DNA of 64,000 nt. It comes from Scatophagus argus. Its lineage: Eukaryota; Chordata; Actinopteri; Scatophagidae. Positions 26,256-39,885 of the stretch are shown here, one piece after another (the stretch's first letter is position 1; each line of letters begins with the position of its first letter). Under the pieces are notes generated by a model. That model made no database searches. It was not told the origin of the DNA and saw only the letters and a program-made list of their open reading frames with translations. The translations under genes were made by a program, and so were the position numbers. The stretch covers positions 11,929,641 through 11,993,640 of the forward strand of contig NC_058513.1 of assembly GCF_020382885.2 (NCBI RefSeq), written 5' to 3'.

Positions 26256-29200
26256 ACCCATCCAGTAAAAAAATCATGTATCTAAATGTGGTGAATTTGA
26301 ATGTTTATGATAAAACTGAAGGATGTGGAAGTGCTCCCTTTTTTTTCTCAAAAAAATTCTCCTACTGCTTGTGATAAATCACTTTAAAACCCTCTCGGAT
26401 TGGTTGGAAAACATATTGTGACAAAGCAGCAAATGTCTATTTTTTTCCAAGCGCCTGAAAAGTTGACCTTTTAGAGATTTGCAGTTTTCACAGGACAGCC
26501 ACATTCTAAGCATAAAAGGACCTACTGATTTAATAATTGATCTAATAAGCTGCTTTGCTTCTTTTCTCAAGGCTTCATCAGTTTCATCAACACCAGCAGT
26601 GTAGATTGTTAGTCTCAAAGTCAGGCAACAACACAGTAACAAAGGATGTTACAATAGAGTTAGTATTTCTTATCATGTATTGAGTTCTGTTACATTCCAA
26701 AATGATTTAATTCTGATGACTGGACCATTGTCTCAGCCTCAGGAAAATCTGTACTTGGCGTCTTTCCTGTTCTATATTGAGCTCTTGTGGTTATCACTCT
26801 GAACTAAGAGCAATAGTTTTGCCATTTGCCATTGAAATGCATCTTTTATAAGGCACTTTCAAAAACATCCAATTACATAATGGTTTCTTGCTTGCTGAGG
26901 CAAAGAAGTTTATAGAACACACAACTTATTTATACTCTACCTGCCCTTGGTAGTTTATTAATACAGATGATTGAACATAGAGTGCTGCAGCATCTGCCTT
27001 TTGCTGTCTGGGCTTGATGTCTTACACTGTTGTGGACGCAGTAGTTCTGGGGACAAAATCTGTTTATACAGTCACATTGTAAGGACTCGCCTTACTCATG
27101 AGGACAAAGTGCAAAGTCAGAATTATACAAATGTTTCCTTCAAATGTCTCAGCACTATCTCTAGGTCTTCATCTGCATGTGACTGGCGGTTTGCTTCTTA
27201 GTCTTTATGTGTGCATCCGTGATGCATTTCATCCATGACTTACCAATTTAGTCCCTTAACTGTGTCAGCAATCATTTGGTATCCGCCTCTTTCAATTCAG
27301 CTTGAGCCGATCGCAGCTGACATTGAGGTAGAACCTCAGTGAGGTGAAGGACACGACAAACTTTGCAGTGCGGGTGATCAACTTTTTTTGTTTATTGCTG
27401 ATTGTCCCATGCTGACACACAAATAAACCCCAATTAATTACAATAAACTGCCTGTGTAATTAATAAAGGATTTAGCTGTTAATAAATGATCTTCTTGTAA
27501 ATTATTTTCTCTGCTTCGCTTTTCCTGAAGGCAAGTAACAAAGCTACAACAACAACAGCTGTATAGTGATCACCTTCCAACAAGCACTGGCCTTGCTCCA
27601 ACTTACCACCACTGTCAGCCACATAAAACCTGCAGTGCTGAGGCTCCAGTCGTTTACACCTCTTGCTCAGGCCTTGAAGGATTCCTTCTGTCATGCTCCC
27701 CGGAGAAGGTGCGACCGAAGCGTTTGCAGATGCAGCCTCCGCTAACCTCGACAGACAAGGCTGCTGTGTGATAAGAAGAGAGAGAAGCGAAATTCTCCTC
27801 AGGTCAGTTCACAGCAATTTATATTCAGCAAATCAGTGTTTTAATAACTTGTTTTTAGGATGAAATATACTACTGCCATACTAAAGTTAGGAATCCAGAA
27901 ATACATAATTAACATGACTTTTTAGGCTTTTGCACTATGAGAGAAAGTGTTGAACCCCCTTATTTTTCTCCTACATCTTGCCCTGGAGAGTTCACTTCCT
28001 TTGCTGGCAGATGTTTCCCCATTTTGAAACTGGGATGTAGCTGCTTCTGTTTGTGGATCTTCTACCGTTATGCATAAACAACAACAGCACACCCAAGCTT
28101 TAGAGGCTGGCAGTGAAGAACCCTCATATTTAAAAATATGGGTTTCAAAGGCCTTGAGGAGCTGGAATGAAGGCTTGCGCTGCATAATGCATCTGCTTAC
28201 CTTGACGTTCTGATTTAATTTTGATACACCGTGGTTAACATACTTTAATCGAAAATGCGATTTAAATATATGATATCATTACTAAATAGATTTGGAATAA
28301 ATTCATATAAAGACAAAATTATGCATATAATAAATGTAGGATCTACTACAGAGAGATGTCGTAGGGTTTGCTGAAGGAGAAAACAGGCTTTGTGCAGTGA
28401 GGCCATTTTGTAGCTCGGTTAATGTATTTCTTCATTACCAGGAGGCACTCCTATTTCCTGAAGCGTGAGCCTTAATGGGATTAGATAAGGAGAGGAATAT
28501 GAGATGAAACGGAGCAGCGCTCTTTATTACAGTTGGCCTTCAACCCGGGCAAAATAAATGGAGCACACTCAAGAGTTCGGGGGGGATCTTTAATAACAAT
28601 TGATGAAAGTAATTAATCTGAGATTATTTTAAAATATAAAAACAGTTATTTTAACATCTAAAAGAATTACCCTGTACTTCTTGTTCTGATGACCTCACTG
28701 TACACTGTGTACATTTTGTGTCTCTCTCTCTTCTTTGGTTATTGCCTTTGGCCCTCGGCTACAAAATGCTCATCACAAGATCTTTTTGGATTCACAGGAT
28801 GAATTTGTAAACGTCAAGAGGAACGTGCACTGGATCCAGCCGAAACCCAAACCTGACAACAGGCCACCTGCCTATAAAGTGACATTATTAACCTCGTCAG
28901 TCTTCCTTACCTACCACACAATCACTTATTTTCCTTTTCACCTCGATCAGCTAATTGCTTTGGCTCATATATGGACCGATATAATACCATCAGAAAGCAT
29001 GTGATGGATTCAGGAAATTTAATTCTCTCTCTCATGTCTGTCTCTATTGAGGGATTGGTAGAAGGATTAATGAGGCTCAGTGATACAGATCACAGATCTA
29101 TTGGGCAGACAGTGCTGTCAGATCTTTTGTCCAGATGGACGCCTCAGCCCTGCAAAGGTAAAAGTTTTTTGTTTGTCTGCTAGAAAGATGAGGATGCCTT

Positions 29201-30693
29201 TAAGCACGTATCTTTGGATTCTGGATCCTGGGTTCTCAGGTGTCCAGTTCGAGATCAGAATGAATCACGTGGTGCAGCCTGGACTGTAATCTGATGTAAT
29301 AATTAATCTGAAGTTTTGACAAAATGAAGGACTAGTTTTAATTTTCATTATTACCCTGTTGATTATTCAATGCAAACAGTGACACTGTAGTCATCAAAGA
29401 TGCTTCTACCTCACAAGATCCTTACGTGTACATCAGATCAACTGGAAAAACTGTGTTACTGCGTTAATTTAGACTTGCACTAGTTTTCTGTTTTGGCTTT
29501 AGTTTACCGGTGATCTGGGAGCTGTCTGATGTTTCGGCAAATTTTGTTGGCTGCGGGTGTTTTCATTTGATTTTAATTATGGAATCTGTCTAATTTGGGT
29601 TAATACACAGCGTCATTCTTCAAAGCTGGTTTTCAAGGTATATTTGTTTGAGTGCAACCTGGCTGTCCCCCAGCATGCCATGGCTTTGCAGTGCAGCCTC
29701 CTACCCCTCTGCTAAGAGGTCTTAAAGTGGTTCAAATAGAGTTGTCAGTTATCATTTGGAAAATACTGCCACAGCTTACAGCAAGGGCTTAACAACAAGC
29801 CATGTGAAATGGATCAATAGAGCTACAGACAGTAGCAGATACAGCAAAGAAAAACTAAACGTTTCATTTAATGCTAAATGAGTCAGCCATGCTCATTCAT
29901 ACATGGCTGATTAAAATGCTTAATAAACCTTTTCAGTTGCATCATCATATGGTGATTCATATTGTCACTTTTTTTTTTTTTGCAAGAAGTGTGTGAAATT
30001 TAATTAACATATTCAGTGTTTGGCGTTTGAGATGCAGTTTAAAATTTGAACACAAATATGATGAAAAGGGAAGCAAACCTCTGGAGGAGCGATCTGGAGG
30101 AGAGGGAGAGCCGAAGAAAAACCCGGCTGAAGTTCAGGGAGAAGACGACACACTGTGTGCGTCATCAACCACGACTGGCACTTTAAACATGAAATCCATC
30201 ACAAATTAAAGATTATCGTCACTGATCTGCTGGGATAGTTACATTTGACAAAAACAAACTCTCATTCATGCAAATTTTCAAGTGTGAAAAAGACGTGTGA
30301 ATAGTTTTCCTTACATCTAGATGCAAATGTTTGTTTTAACTGTGCCATTTCTTGAGCTTGAAGGCCAGATGGATTCCCTCAGTAAAAGATACAGAAATTA
30401 AGCAAACAAAACAACCTGATTCAGAGAGGGCCATCTGGATGCCATTAGCGACTTCATGTGTCTAATCGATGGAAGAAACCAATAACGATCATCTGAGAAA
30501 ATGCCGAGCCGTGAAAGTGAGCTACCATATTTTAATAACACCGAAGACTTAAAGGTCGGGTGACAGAAGGGTCAAGTGTAAAAAAATGTCTACTTGGCGA
30601 TCACAGAGATTATGTTCAATAGAGATAAAATATCAAGAGCTTGCAAAATTTAAAAAGAAGTCATACATGTCCCTTGAGCTGCTAATTTAGTTA

Positions 30694-30740
30694 TGTACTA
30701 TGCTTGTTTGGGCTTTGTCATTCCAAACAAGCATAGTACA
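30694..30740. repeat. Perfect 18-bp hairpin, 11-base loop
   Basis: TGTACTATGCTTGTTTGG at 30694-30711 is exactly reverse complementary to 30723-30740, with an 11-base loop. It has no mismatch and is not simple sequence. Confidence 0.9.
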
Positions 30741-33714
30741 CAACACCATCATCTTCATCTTCCTGCTCAGTCTTGTTTTTCTATTTTCCTCCACTTTCCT
30801 GTCCTCCTTTACCCTCATTCTGAAAAGAACGTACTTTCCTCTGTAAAAACATACCAGGCAAGGCAAAACATATAACCAGCTCCTCCCCCGTCTTGCCGAT
30901 TCTTCAGCATGCTTGATATTCTGCCTTTTTCATCTTTTTATTTGTCATATCAGAGCTGTTGACTCAAAAAAAAGTTGCCTCTGATAAGTGATGCATCTTT
31001 AGCAAAGCAGAGCAGCCCCAATTATCCTCTAATCCCTGCGCCTCGAAGGCACAAACTCCAAAGTTTGTGACACACTTCAAATTGAATATATTAGTATTAC
31101 GTGTCTTCTTCACACCAGGACGGGGCAGGACATTTTAGAGGATCTCTCTGTGGGAATATGACTGAATTGAGCATATTGTAGGGAAAACAGTAGACTGGCG
31201 GAACGTTAAATGTGTCTGCATATACGTGGTGAAAAGAGCTGAGGTGGAGTAACTGAAAAATTTATATCTTCAGATCCACAAATGGACCGTAGTATGAGTT
31301 GAGGGGGTCTTAACGGATTTTGAAGTTTGCTTTCAAGATTTTAGAACACGTTGGATTTGGAAACCATTTAGGGGCAGGGAGGCTGCAAGTTGGGGAGATG
31401 AGGAATTCAGAGGACCTGTGGCAACATGCTGTCTGATCACATGTGCCTGAGAGTGCCACAGACTGAGTTAAGACCAGAATTGTACTGATCATGTAAAATA
31501 TTATTACGCCTAACAAAAGTGTAATTTCTGAGAAAGCAGAAAGAGTGAAAGACGGGTTACCTGAAGTTAAACTAGCTGTTGATATTAACTAGCTGTAGCT
31601 ACAGATACGTACTTCTTCATTCTCTGAAAGTAATCTGTGATTTGTTCTTTTTTAACAGGAGGGAGGGCCCAGTGGGAGCACCTCTTTGCCCCCACACCAC
31701 CAATCAACACACAGTAATGTGACCTCCCAAAGGCCGCCGCTGCAGGAAGCCTCACGCCAAACATCTAAAATAAAAGATTATAGCTTGTAGTGTGATCCCC
31801 CAAAGTACAGTATTTTGTTACATAAGTGGCTTGACCTGGGTTTGTATTTCAGCAGCACAGATTCTAATGAATGTTCATAGGAATATTGTATGAATACAGG
31901 AATGTGTCTCTGTGAATCCCTCTGTTCTACTGCTTGCTACTTGTCACTTTTATCATGAAGGTGACCCTGCTCTTGAGGATATATGGAGTATATGGTCTAC
32001 AATATACTATCTTGTCATTATTATAAGTGCAAAATGACAAATTCATTTGCTACTTCAGTGCCACAGACAGCACCATGGATTTATCAGTACACACCACAGT
32101 AAAACTAATGATATTTTGGATGCTAACTTTCACAAACCTCAGTTAGATAAATGATCGATGAGCTAGGAAGACTAGACTTACATTTTCACCTCAGTGTGTG
32201 TGTGTGTTTTTGTTTTTACATTCAACCAAAAAAAAGAAACCCTCTGCTACTACACTTTCTCTGCTACAAGGGAATAGAAAAAGGAAGGGATGGCAGCTTA
32301 ACAAGGTGGATGCAATTTGGTCATTTTGCTAAAGAGGGTGCAGTAATCAGTAGGGCCTGGTCCCCAGAAAAACTTTATCATCTATTTTCTTCCAACCTTG
32401 GAGACGCCTCTTGTGTATTCTTGAATGGAGATCTGCCATGTTGTCTGCACCAGGTACTCTTGGCTGCATGCTACAACATAACAGAGTAAAAGGAGTAAAT
32501 GGAGTAAACAACAATGCTAGAAGACCAGAACATTCATGTGACAAAAGAACTGTCTGTCTTTTAGCTTAGTGTAAAGATAAATCACCAGTGGTCAGCAGTC
32601 ATTGACAAGCAGGAACACTAAATCAAATCTGACCTTTTCAAACCCTGCTAATCAAAGCAATGGCTAAAAGCAATACAAATTAAAAACACTTTACTTTCTG
32701 GCTGAGAGCTACATCCTTGAGACCTTTTTTCTTAATTGTGCTTCTTGACCTCCCTTGATTTTCCTTTTGCAGCAGAGTCAAGAGGCCAACAACGACATCA
32801 AAGCTACATAATGGAAAAAGGTTAAAACAATGTCCCTGGTCATTGCTGATGAAAGGGTGCGTCCGGTTGAAGCTCTGTGGAGTTAACTGTGATCCTGTCG
32901 ATGTGAGGAGCTGTGGAGTGAAAGCTCTGAGAGCAGGTGTGGAGGTGGGGTGGATCTGCAAGACTGGAACCTAAAGCTGTGGTTTCAGAAGGTGTCAAAG
33001 GGTTTAATTCAGGGAAACATCTGTGATTGCCAGTGGAGCAGCCATCTGGCATACAGTCACCTCAGTTTTTTAATGATATGATTTGGTGAATGTCATACAT
33101 TACAACCAATGTAGTGAAAACTGACAAGTTCACTAGGGTCATTTTAAAAGCAGAGTAGTTTCTGGTGCCCAGGGTATCTAAAAAAAAACAAAACAAAAGA
33201 TGCAAGTAGTGTGTGATAATTTGAGTTGTTCTCTTTATTGTTAAACAGCCACCATTGCTGACTAAAATCCACTTGCATGACTCAGGCAGAAATGTTTATA
33301 CGCGAGGCGATGTTTTAACGTTTTGTTCTTGTTCGCAGACTTCCTCCCTGACTTTCTGATTTTCTCCTGGAATAAAATTACTGCATTTTCTGGCTTTGAA
33401 CATTGTTGGAAACATTGAGGACAATGTGATAATTGCACAACTCAACAAAAGATATAACAAAGGTCTAGTTGTTTTAGACATTTTAATGCAGAAATTTTAC
33501 ATGTTATAACTTTAAGCAACTTCTAATGAAGCACTTTTATTCCCAGTATTTTGTAATTGTTGCATTATGCACCGAAGGTTTAACTTTTAAACTTCATGAT
33601 TCTGAAACTGGCCTATGTTGAGGAGCTGATGAAGATCAGTTCAAGGTTATGGGCCCACTGATTGGATGCTCTGATTTGTGGGATACATTTTATTAGCTTA
33701 TGTCTTTGTACTTA

Positions 33715-35126
33715 CAGTCAAGCCTGAAATTATTCATACTCCTGGCAAATTTTGACTTAAAGTTATTCTTATTCAACCAGCAAGTATTTTCTTGTTTGGA
33801 AATGACACAGGCATCTCCCAGAAGATAAGACAATGTACAAGAGGCATCATTGCGGAAAAAAAAATATTTCTCAGCTTTTATTTACATTTGAACAAAAAGT
33901 GGCATGTTAAAATTATTCATACCCTTCTCAGTAATCAATAGAAAGGCTTTTATTGGCTATTACAGTAATCAAATGCTTCCTATAATTGCTGACTAGCTTT
34001 TTGCATGTCTCCACTGGTATTTTTGTCCATTCATCTTTAGCGATGAGCTCCAACTCTTTCAGGTTGGAGGGTCTCCTTGCCATCACCCTGATCTTTAGCT
34101 CCCTCAACAGATTCTCAATTGGGTTCAAGTCAGGACTCTGGCTGGAACACTGCAAAACCCTGTTAATTGTGCTGCCACTGCCACTGTTTTTGTCCGCTGT
34201 TTTGTTGCTGTTTGTTTTGGGTCGTTGTGTGCTGAAATGTCTGCTGGTGCCCAAGGCCAAGTTTCTCTGCAGACTGCTTGATGTTGTTGTTGAGAATGTT
34301 GATGAATTGCTCTTTTTTCATGGTGCTTTTTAATGTGATTAGGTTCCCTGGTCCATTGGCTGAAAAACACCCCCAAAGCATTTGGTTCCCAACACCATGT
34401 TTGACAGTGGGGGACGGTGTTCTTAAGGTTGAAGGCTTCTGCTTTTTCACACAAAATGAAGGATACGTCATTGTGGCCATGCAATTCAATTTTTGTTTCA
34501 TCTTACCATAAAACAGAAGAGCAGAAGTCTTCTTCTTTGTCCAGATGAGCATTTGCAAAGACCAAGCAGGCTTTTGTGTGCCGTGCTGCTTTTGTGTGGC
34601 ATCCTCCTTGGTCTGCGTCCGTGGAACCCAGCAGTGTGCAGTGTCCGTTGGACTGTCTGCCTTGAGACGTTGCCACCAGCAGAGCCCAGATTCACCAGGA
34701 TGGCCTTGGGGGTGTTACTTGGACTCTTTTTCCCTTTCCTGACTTGCCCTCAGTAAGCTCCTCTTGTCTTAGCTGTGCTGCAGAGCTGCTGTTTTTCACC
34801 TGTTGAGTTGATTAAAACAGCTGTTCCCAATGAATCAGGCTAATTAGGATGCTTTAGAACAGCTTAGACTATTTGGAATGGTATGGAACTTTGGATTTTC
34901 CCAAAGACCATGACAGTTTGCAAAGAGTATGAATAATTTTGGACGTGCCACTTTTTGTTCAAATGTAAATAAAAGCTGAGAAATATTTTTTTCCACAATG
35001 ATGCCTCTTGTACATTGTCTTATTATCCTCTGGGAGACACACGTGTCAAGGAAAAACTTGCTGGTTGAATAAGAGTAACGTAAAGTCTAAATTTGCCAGG
35101 GCTATGAATAATTTCAGGCTTGAGTG
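33715..35126 (-). mobile_element. Defective Tc1-like DNA transposon
   Basis: A 1412-bp element lies between TA target duplications (33713-33714 and 35127-35128). The ends are inverted repeats: CAGTCAAGCCTGAAATTATT on the left matches the right end with one mismatch in the outermost bases. The inverted repeats extend about 200 bp, and 'ATTATTCATA' recurs inside each, the IR/DR layout of Sleeping Beauty-type elements. Minus-strand transposase remnants are clear: a helix-turn-helix piece (SRQTVQRTLHTAGFHGRRP, 34695-34498), a catalytic-core piece (WGCFSANGPGNL, 34558-34163) and a C-terminal piece ([15 protein letters not shown], 34260-33928). These lie in different frames, the N-terminal part is missing, and the region that normally holds the second catalytic Asp is degraded. 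It is not autonomous. Confidence 0.9.
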
Positions 35127-36018
35127 TATGTGAGTAAAAGAGGTGCTTGTTGACATGATTGCTCTGAAGCAATCAAACTAAAATAACATTTATCAGCAAT
35201 GGTGGAAAACAAGATGACAAAGCAGCCATACCATCAATTGCTTGATTGATTTAAAGGGCCATTTAGTAATGTAGTTAATTATCTCTTGCAACAAAAATGG
35301 TATTTTGGGTCCACATACGGGCTGTAAAAATGTCCCAAATATCCTCTAATTTCATTAATAATTTCAGAGGTCTTTTACTGTTTCTATTCAATGTATACAA
35401 TGTTACAGTTTTCCATAGATGTTTTATCCATAAGACTATGATAGAAGGATGAGTTTTGAAACTGTTCAGATGACAGTGGTTTGAAGCTAATCCGTCCATC
35501 CTCATAAATAAAACTGTCTTGATCAATTTTTATTGTATGAGAATAAACTGCAAATCACCCTGGGCCTCCCTTAAAATACTGATTCTACTAAAGCAAATGA
35601 GCAATATGCGATTCCTGAAATTGACCATTCCCGCTGAAGCACGCTTCAAAGACAGCTTTCAAGTGTCAACCCCAGGGGGCTTATTTTCTACATCCTGTTC
35701 AACCTCTAAGATCATCTCAGAGGATATGCATTGACTTTTCACTATTCAGGCTTAAAGCCCTCAGTGAGCCATCTTTTACCTCTGGATTTTGCCATGTGGT
35801 GCTCATTCCTGTCACTGAGAGTGTTTGTGCAAACAGCATCCTGAGAAAGCGGAGGTAGCCTCAGCTGCAGGAGATGAGTCCATGCATTAAACATGCCGAC
35901 TCCGTGTACCTTCTTCATTTTTAATGGTCCAGTTGGCCAGAGGTCTGGAGGAATGTAAACACGGCTGGAACCTGAGGATGGTGACAACATAAGATGGGGA
36001 GGAGGAAAAGACACCTCA

Positions 36019-36040
36019 ATGTGTGTGTGTGTGTGTGTGT
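36019..36040. repeat. (TG)11 microsatellite
   Basis: Perfect TG tract in intergenic DNA. Confidence 0.9.
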
Positions 36041-37388
36041 ATTTTTGCTTTTTGTTTTTTAATCCAGAATATGGGCGTTGTTTTCAAAGGCAATAGCTGC
36101 AGCCTGAGGTGTTGAGAGTCACACAAGTTGCAGCAGTAAGTTGGTGGAATCCATTTAAAAAAGCCATTAAATTCATTCAATAGAAGTAATAATCATGCAG
36201 GCAGACTCAGACTAAAGCTCATTTGACACACCTATAATCAGTATTTTATAATTTATTAGTGATGAATCAAATAAAGGTGTTGCTTGCAGTGAATTACTCT
36301 TCATCTGTGTAATATGTATACTGTTTTGCCATATGAAGTTAAAAGATCATAATATGTCAAATTTGCATTCACATCTTGTTTTTGCTGCCCCCAAGTGGCC
36401 AAAAAGATGTTTAAAGATGCCTCCAATGCCTCTGAATTCTATTGCTACCAAAAAAGCACATTTTTTCATTTTAATATTTAATAATTTATTATTTTTGTGA
36501 GTAAAGACCATATTTATCTGATGCTTGTGTAAGCTAATGGAGCATCTGACATTACATTAGTTACATAACATATCCAATGCACACTTTGAAGTACAGTGTT
36601 CTGCCCACTCTTGCTTTGATATGCTGTTGCTACTCTAATAACTTGTAAATACTGTTGCTCATATAGCATTTCATAAAGCCAGTCTCCAGCATGAGACTCC
36701 ATCCATTTTCGTATTCATATTCAAACATTGTATAGATTTAGATGTAATGTCCTTTCACTAAGGCTGAATAAAACAGATGGTAAGAGGAAGTGAGGGATGA
36801 GAGATTATTTTTATTTGCTGGTGTCTGATGTAGGGGTCTGAAGTGGTTTTCTTTTTGTCTGCCAAGCACCAGAAAGCTTTATTTTCCACTGACAGTGCGG
36901 CCCTCTCCTCCTGCCTGCCTATATAATCAAGTGTGCTATTTTGAGCATGGATTTTCTTCCAGAATTTGCATTTTTTGCTATATTCCTGCTGCCTGTTAAC
37001 GCCCTTGTGCTGCGATCATCACCCCTGCTGTGAGCCTGTCCAGCAGCTGCTGCTTGGCTCAAAAAGAAGTGAGTGTGAACATTGTAGGACAGAGTGTATA
37101 ACAATCCACTCATTTAATTAGCCATCTTACTTCATTTCCTGGAGCAGACATGATATGCTCAGGACCAGATCCTTTGATGCAACTTGGTTTAGGATTTGTT
37201 GCCCCCAACTAAACTCTTTAGCTTCTTGCCGTGACATTGATGGATGTAGCGAGAAAGAAGAGTGAAAGTGATTTGCTTGGGGAGGGGCAGTCACTCAGCC
37301 TTACATTCGCTGCTTATCAGTGCTGCTGGAGCCACAGAAAGAGAATTTCAGAGAAGGATTTCAACTTCATGTGCTTGTTGTCATGAAA

Positions 37389-37608
37389 GAGAGAGAGAGA
37401 GAGCAGAGCCCTGTGCCGTCTTGTCCAAAGTCAGCAATTTTATGAAAATGTACGAGTAGCTTGATGTAATGATGCACACGTTTCTGCCTCTCTCTCTCTC
37501 TCTCTCTCTACAGAGACGAAAATCCCATTTGATCCAATTTGATAACAGAACTGGGTCATGATTTGAGAAATGTTCCCCACGCCATAGCAGACACACACAC
37601 ACACACAC
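37389..37608. repeat. Cluster of GA, TC and CA microsatellites
   Basis: (GA)n at 37389-37403, (CT)11 at 37488-37509 and (AC)9 at 37591-37608. The GA and CT tracts are mutually complementary and about 85 bp apart, so they could fold on one strand. Confidence 0.85.
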
Positions 37609-39132
37609 AAAAAAACAGCGCTGTAACAAATTGCTATCGTATCTGTTGCTGTTGGCATTATTTTTTTGTAATGAACAAAATAGCTGCTTTATGTTGTATC
37701 ATATATCAGAGGCCCTGAAATAAACACAAAAACAGATAAATGTACAGAGGAATAATGAGATTGTTGTAGGTGCTTCTTCTGTCTTGCTTTTCTCTCTTAT
37801 GAGCTTTTCTTTCCTTGATATTTTTGTTTCTCCTTACGCGTGTCTCTCCTCACATGCCAACACGCTGTACACTGTGTGTGCTTGCATGTGAGCGTGTGTT
37901 CTTGTCTTCTGACTACCCCGAGTTCAACAGGACTGACCTCATCACTGTTTATATTAACTCTAATAGATTTTTACCGTGTTATCAACATTCTACCCTGGAG
38001 TGTGTTTAGGCTGAAAACATTTTGCTCCAATCACATTTTTTTTTTTTTCTGATTTTAGCAAAGTGTCCTTCCTCCTGCCTGTGAGATCAGACTCCACTAC
38101 TTGTGTGAGTTGGGTTATGTCATGTTTGTTGTTGCTTGCTCCACACAGGAAGTACTCAAACCCAGAACCACAGGAAGCCAGCATGCTGCAAAATTCAGTA
38201 CATCAAATCAGAGGTCAACAGAAGGTGGCACATCAACAATTTCATCAGAATGGGACAGCGTCTGTTACTTTTTAAAAACATGGTGGCTTAATTGATGTTA
38301 TCTGTTCTGTTTCCACTGTGAGTTCATTCAAGACTGAAGGAACTTTTTCATATGAGATGTTGCTCCACTAACATATTAATTTATTTCTTGCATTAATGTG
38401 CTAAATGGAAGGAGATTAACACAATAATAAATGTATGCATGATAATATGTTAACATTAGCGTCCTATCATGGCAGCGTTCCATATTTATGTATTTTAGTA
38501 TAATGTTTAAAATGGCTATCTCCTCAGGAACACACACACACTCACACACACGCTCTCTGCCAGCTCAGTCTATGGCCTGCCAACAGCTCCTCTGTTGCCA
38601 ATTGTTTTTATTGGGAGTTAATCATATTATTTATGGTCATTAAGAACAAGAAGTCCTCCCAGACTCTACTCTGTCGACTCAAATGAAAGATCTCACAGTG
38701 ATTCTGTGGCCATGAAGCGAGACATTTTCTTTTTGGATTTGAATTTATGTGTGAAATTACAAATTCAATGAGGCTAAAGTGCAGACATTTAGCTTTAAAT
38801 TAGTGCTTTTTAGCACATGGCAGGCGAAAGTGGGTGGATGAAAGAAAGAAAGGACAGATTAAGTTCTCACTTTACAGTGTCTTTTAAGTCACACCAAAAC
38901 ACAGTCTTTGTGTCAGTCCATCCACCGATTTGGTCCAGACTGAAACTCAGAAACTACACCTGCATGGCTGTAGACTCACACAGTGCCTTAATGGTTCTGT
39001 CGTCAGTTTGTGGCGTTGCTCTGTCACTTATCACATCAGCTCATGAAGAAGTGTAATTGACAGCATTACTAATTAATGTCAGGGTTGCTGTCTGATTGAC
39101 TGGGCAGAAAATAGCAAGCTTCCAGTCTCCCG

Positions 39133-39412
39133 GTAGACTCTACTGTACTTGAGTAAAATTTGTACTTTGCTTGAATAGTTCAATTCTATGACACTTCATA
39201 TTTCTTCCAACTACATTTCAGAGGGACATACTGTACTGTTCATGTCATACCACAGGTAGCCTCTTGTTACTGTTCAGATTTTTACTAAATGTGATGGATT
39301 GTTATGGATTAAAGTACCCAATAGTGTCTGAAGTAGTCATAAGCTCCACTGAAGTTGTGCTTACATGTTATTGTATTAATGATATTACAGTCATAAGGTC
39401 AATTTTACATTA
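39133..39412. repeat. Dispersed teleost repeat, family A (internal part)
   Basis: It contains GTACTTGAGTAAAA, CTACATTTCAGAGGGACATA, TTATGGATTAAAGTACCCAA and CATAAGCTCCACTGAAGTTG in the order known for this fish repeat. Confidence 0.6.
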
Positions 39413-39879
39413 AATGTGCTTTTATTTTCCATACTTTAAATCATTTTTTTTGGTATCTTTATTCAAAATTTGAAATCAGGATTTTTAAAGTGTGGTGTTA
39501 ACACATTTACCTTGGTACAGTTAATTTACAACGAGGTAAAAAAAACAAAAAACAAAAAAACAGTTTATCAATTCAATTGTCATTCAAACATTGCAGCAAG
39601 TCAAATGCTCTTTTCATGATCTGCAGGGCTGAACACTTGAGTAACTTTTCAGAATGACACTGGAAAAAAAACAGGAGAAATATTCATCAGTCCAGATTTA
39701 TAGCAGTAAGTTAAAGCTGCTATATACTCCCTTTTTTTTTGCCATGAACTCTTTCAAAACCAAACCTTCATTTCACCCTACTCTGCCTTTTTGACAGTGG
39801 GACCAGAGCCCACAAGTGGAGAACAAAGTGCAAATTATTTCTCAAATAAATGAGCACACAATTTGACAGTTCATCTGAC

Positions 39880-39885
39880 TTTATT
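39880..39885 (-). terminator. stac2: Candidate stac2 poly(A) signal
   Basis: Minus-strand AATAAAG followed by a GT-rich tract. 40396-40391 is an alternative upstream signal. Confidence 0.35.

Larger units (their letters stand above)
25771..33714. other. Gene-poor intergenic stretch between rpl19 and the Tc1 element
   Basis: I find no exon set that joins into a recognisable protein. It holds a family A repeat at about 26.1 kb and a perfect hairpin at 30694-30740. The rest is AT-rich unique-looking DNA. Confidence 0.5.
35127..39879. other. Intergenic stretch between the Tc1 element and stac2 3' end
   Basis: No supported gene. It contains microsatellites near 36.0, 37.4 and 37.6 kb and a family A repeat at about 39.2 kb. 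An AT-rich, homeobox-site-like block lies at 38590-38670. Confidence 0.45.

Noticed and set aside
27479-27694. 71-residue minus-strand ORF
   Set aside because: No homology recognised and no promoter or poly(A) context; length is within chance expectation.
28786-28881. Possible exon encoding DEFVNVKRNVHWIQPKPKPD after a TTCACAG acceptor
   Set aside because: The donor (GTGACA) is weak, no partner exon is visible, and the peptide matches no family I know.
30027-30209. 60-residue ORF rich in Glu, Lys and Gly
   Set aside because: No splice partners, no recognised homology, and composition explained by local purine-rich sequence.
34163-34558. 131-residue ORF that looks like a gene
   Set aside because: It is a degraded transposase fragment inside the Tc1-like element with broken frame at both ends.
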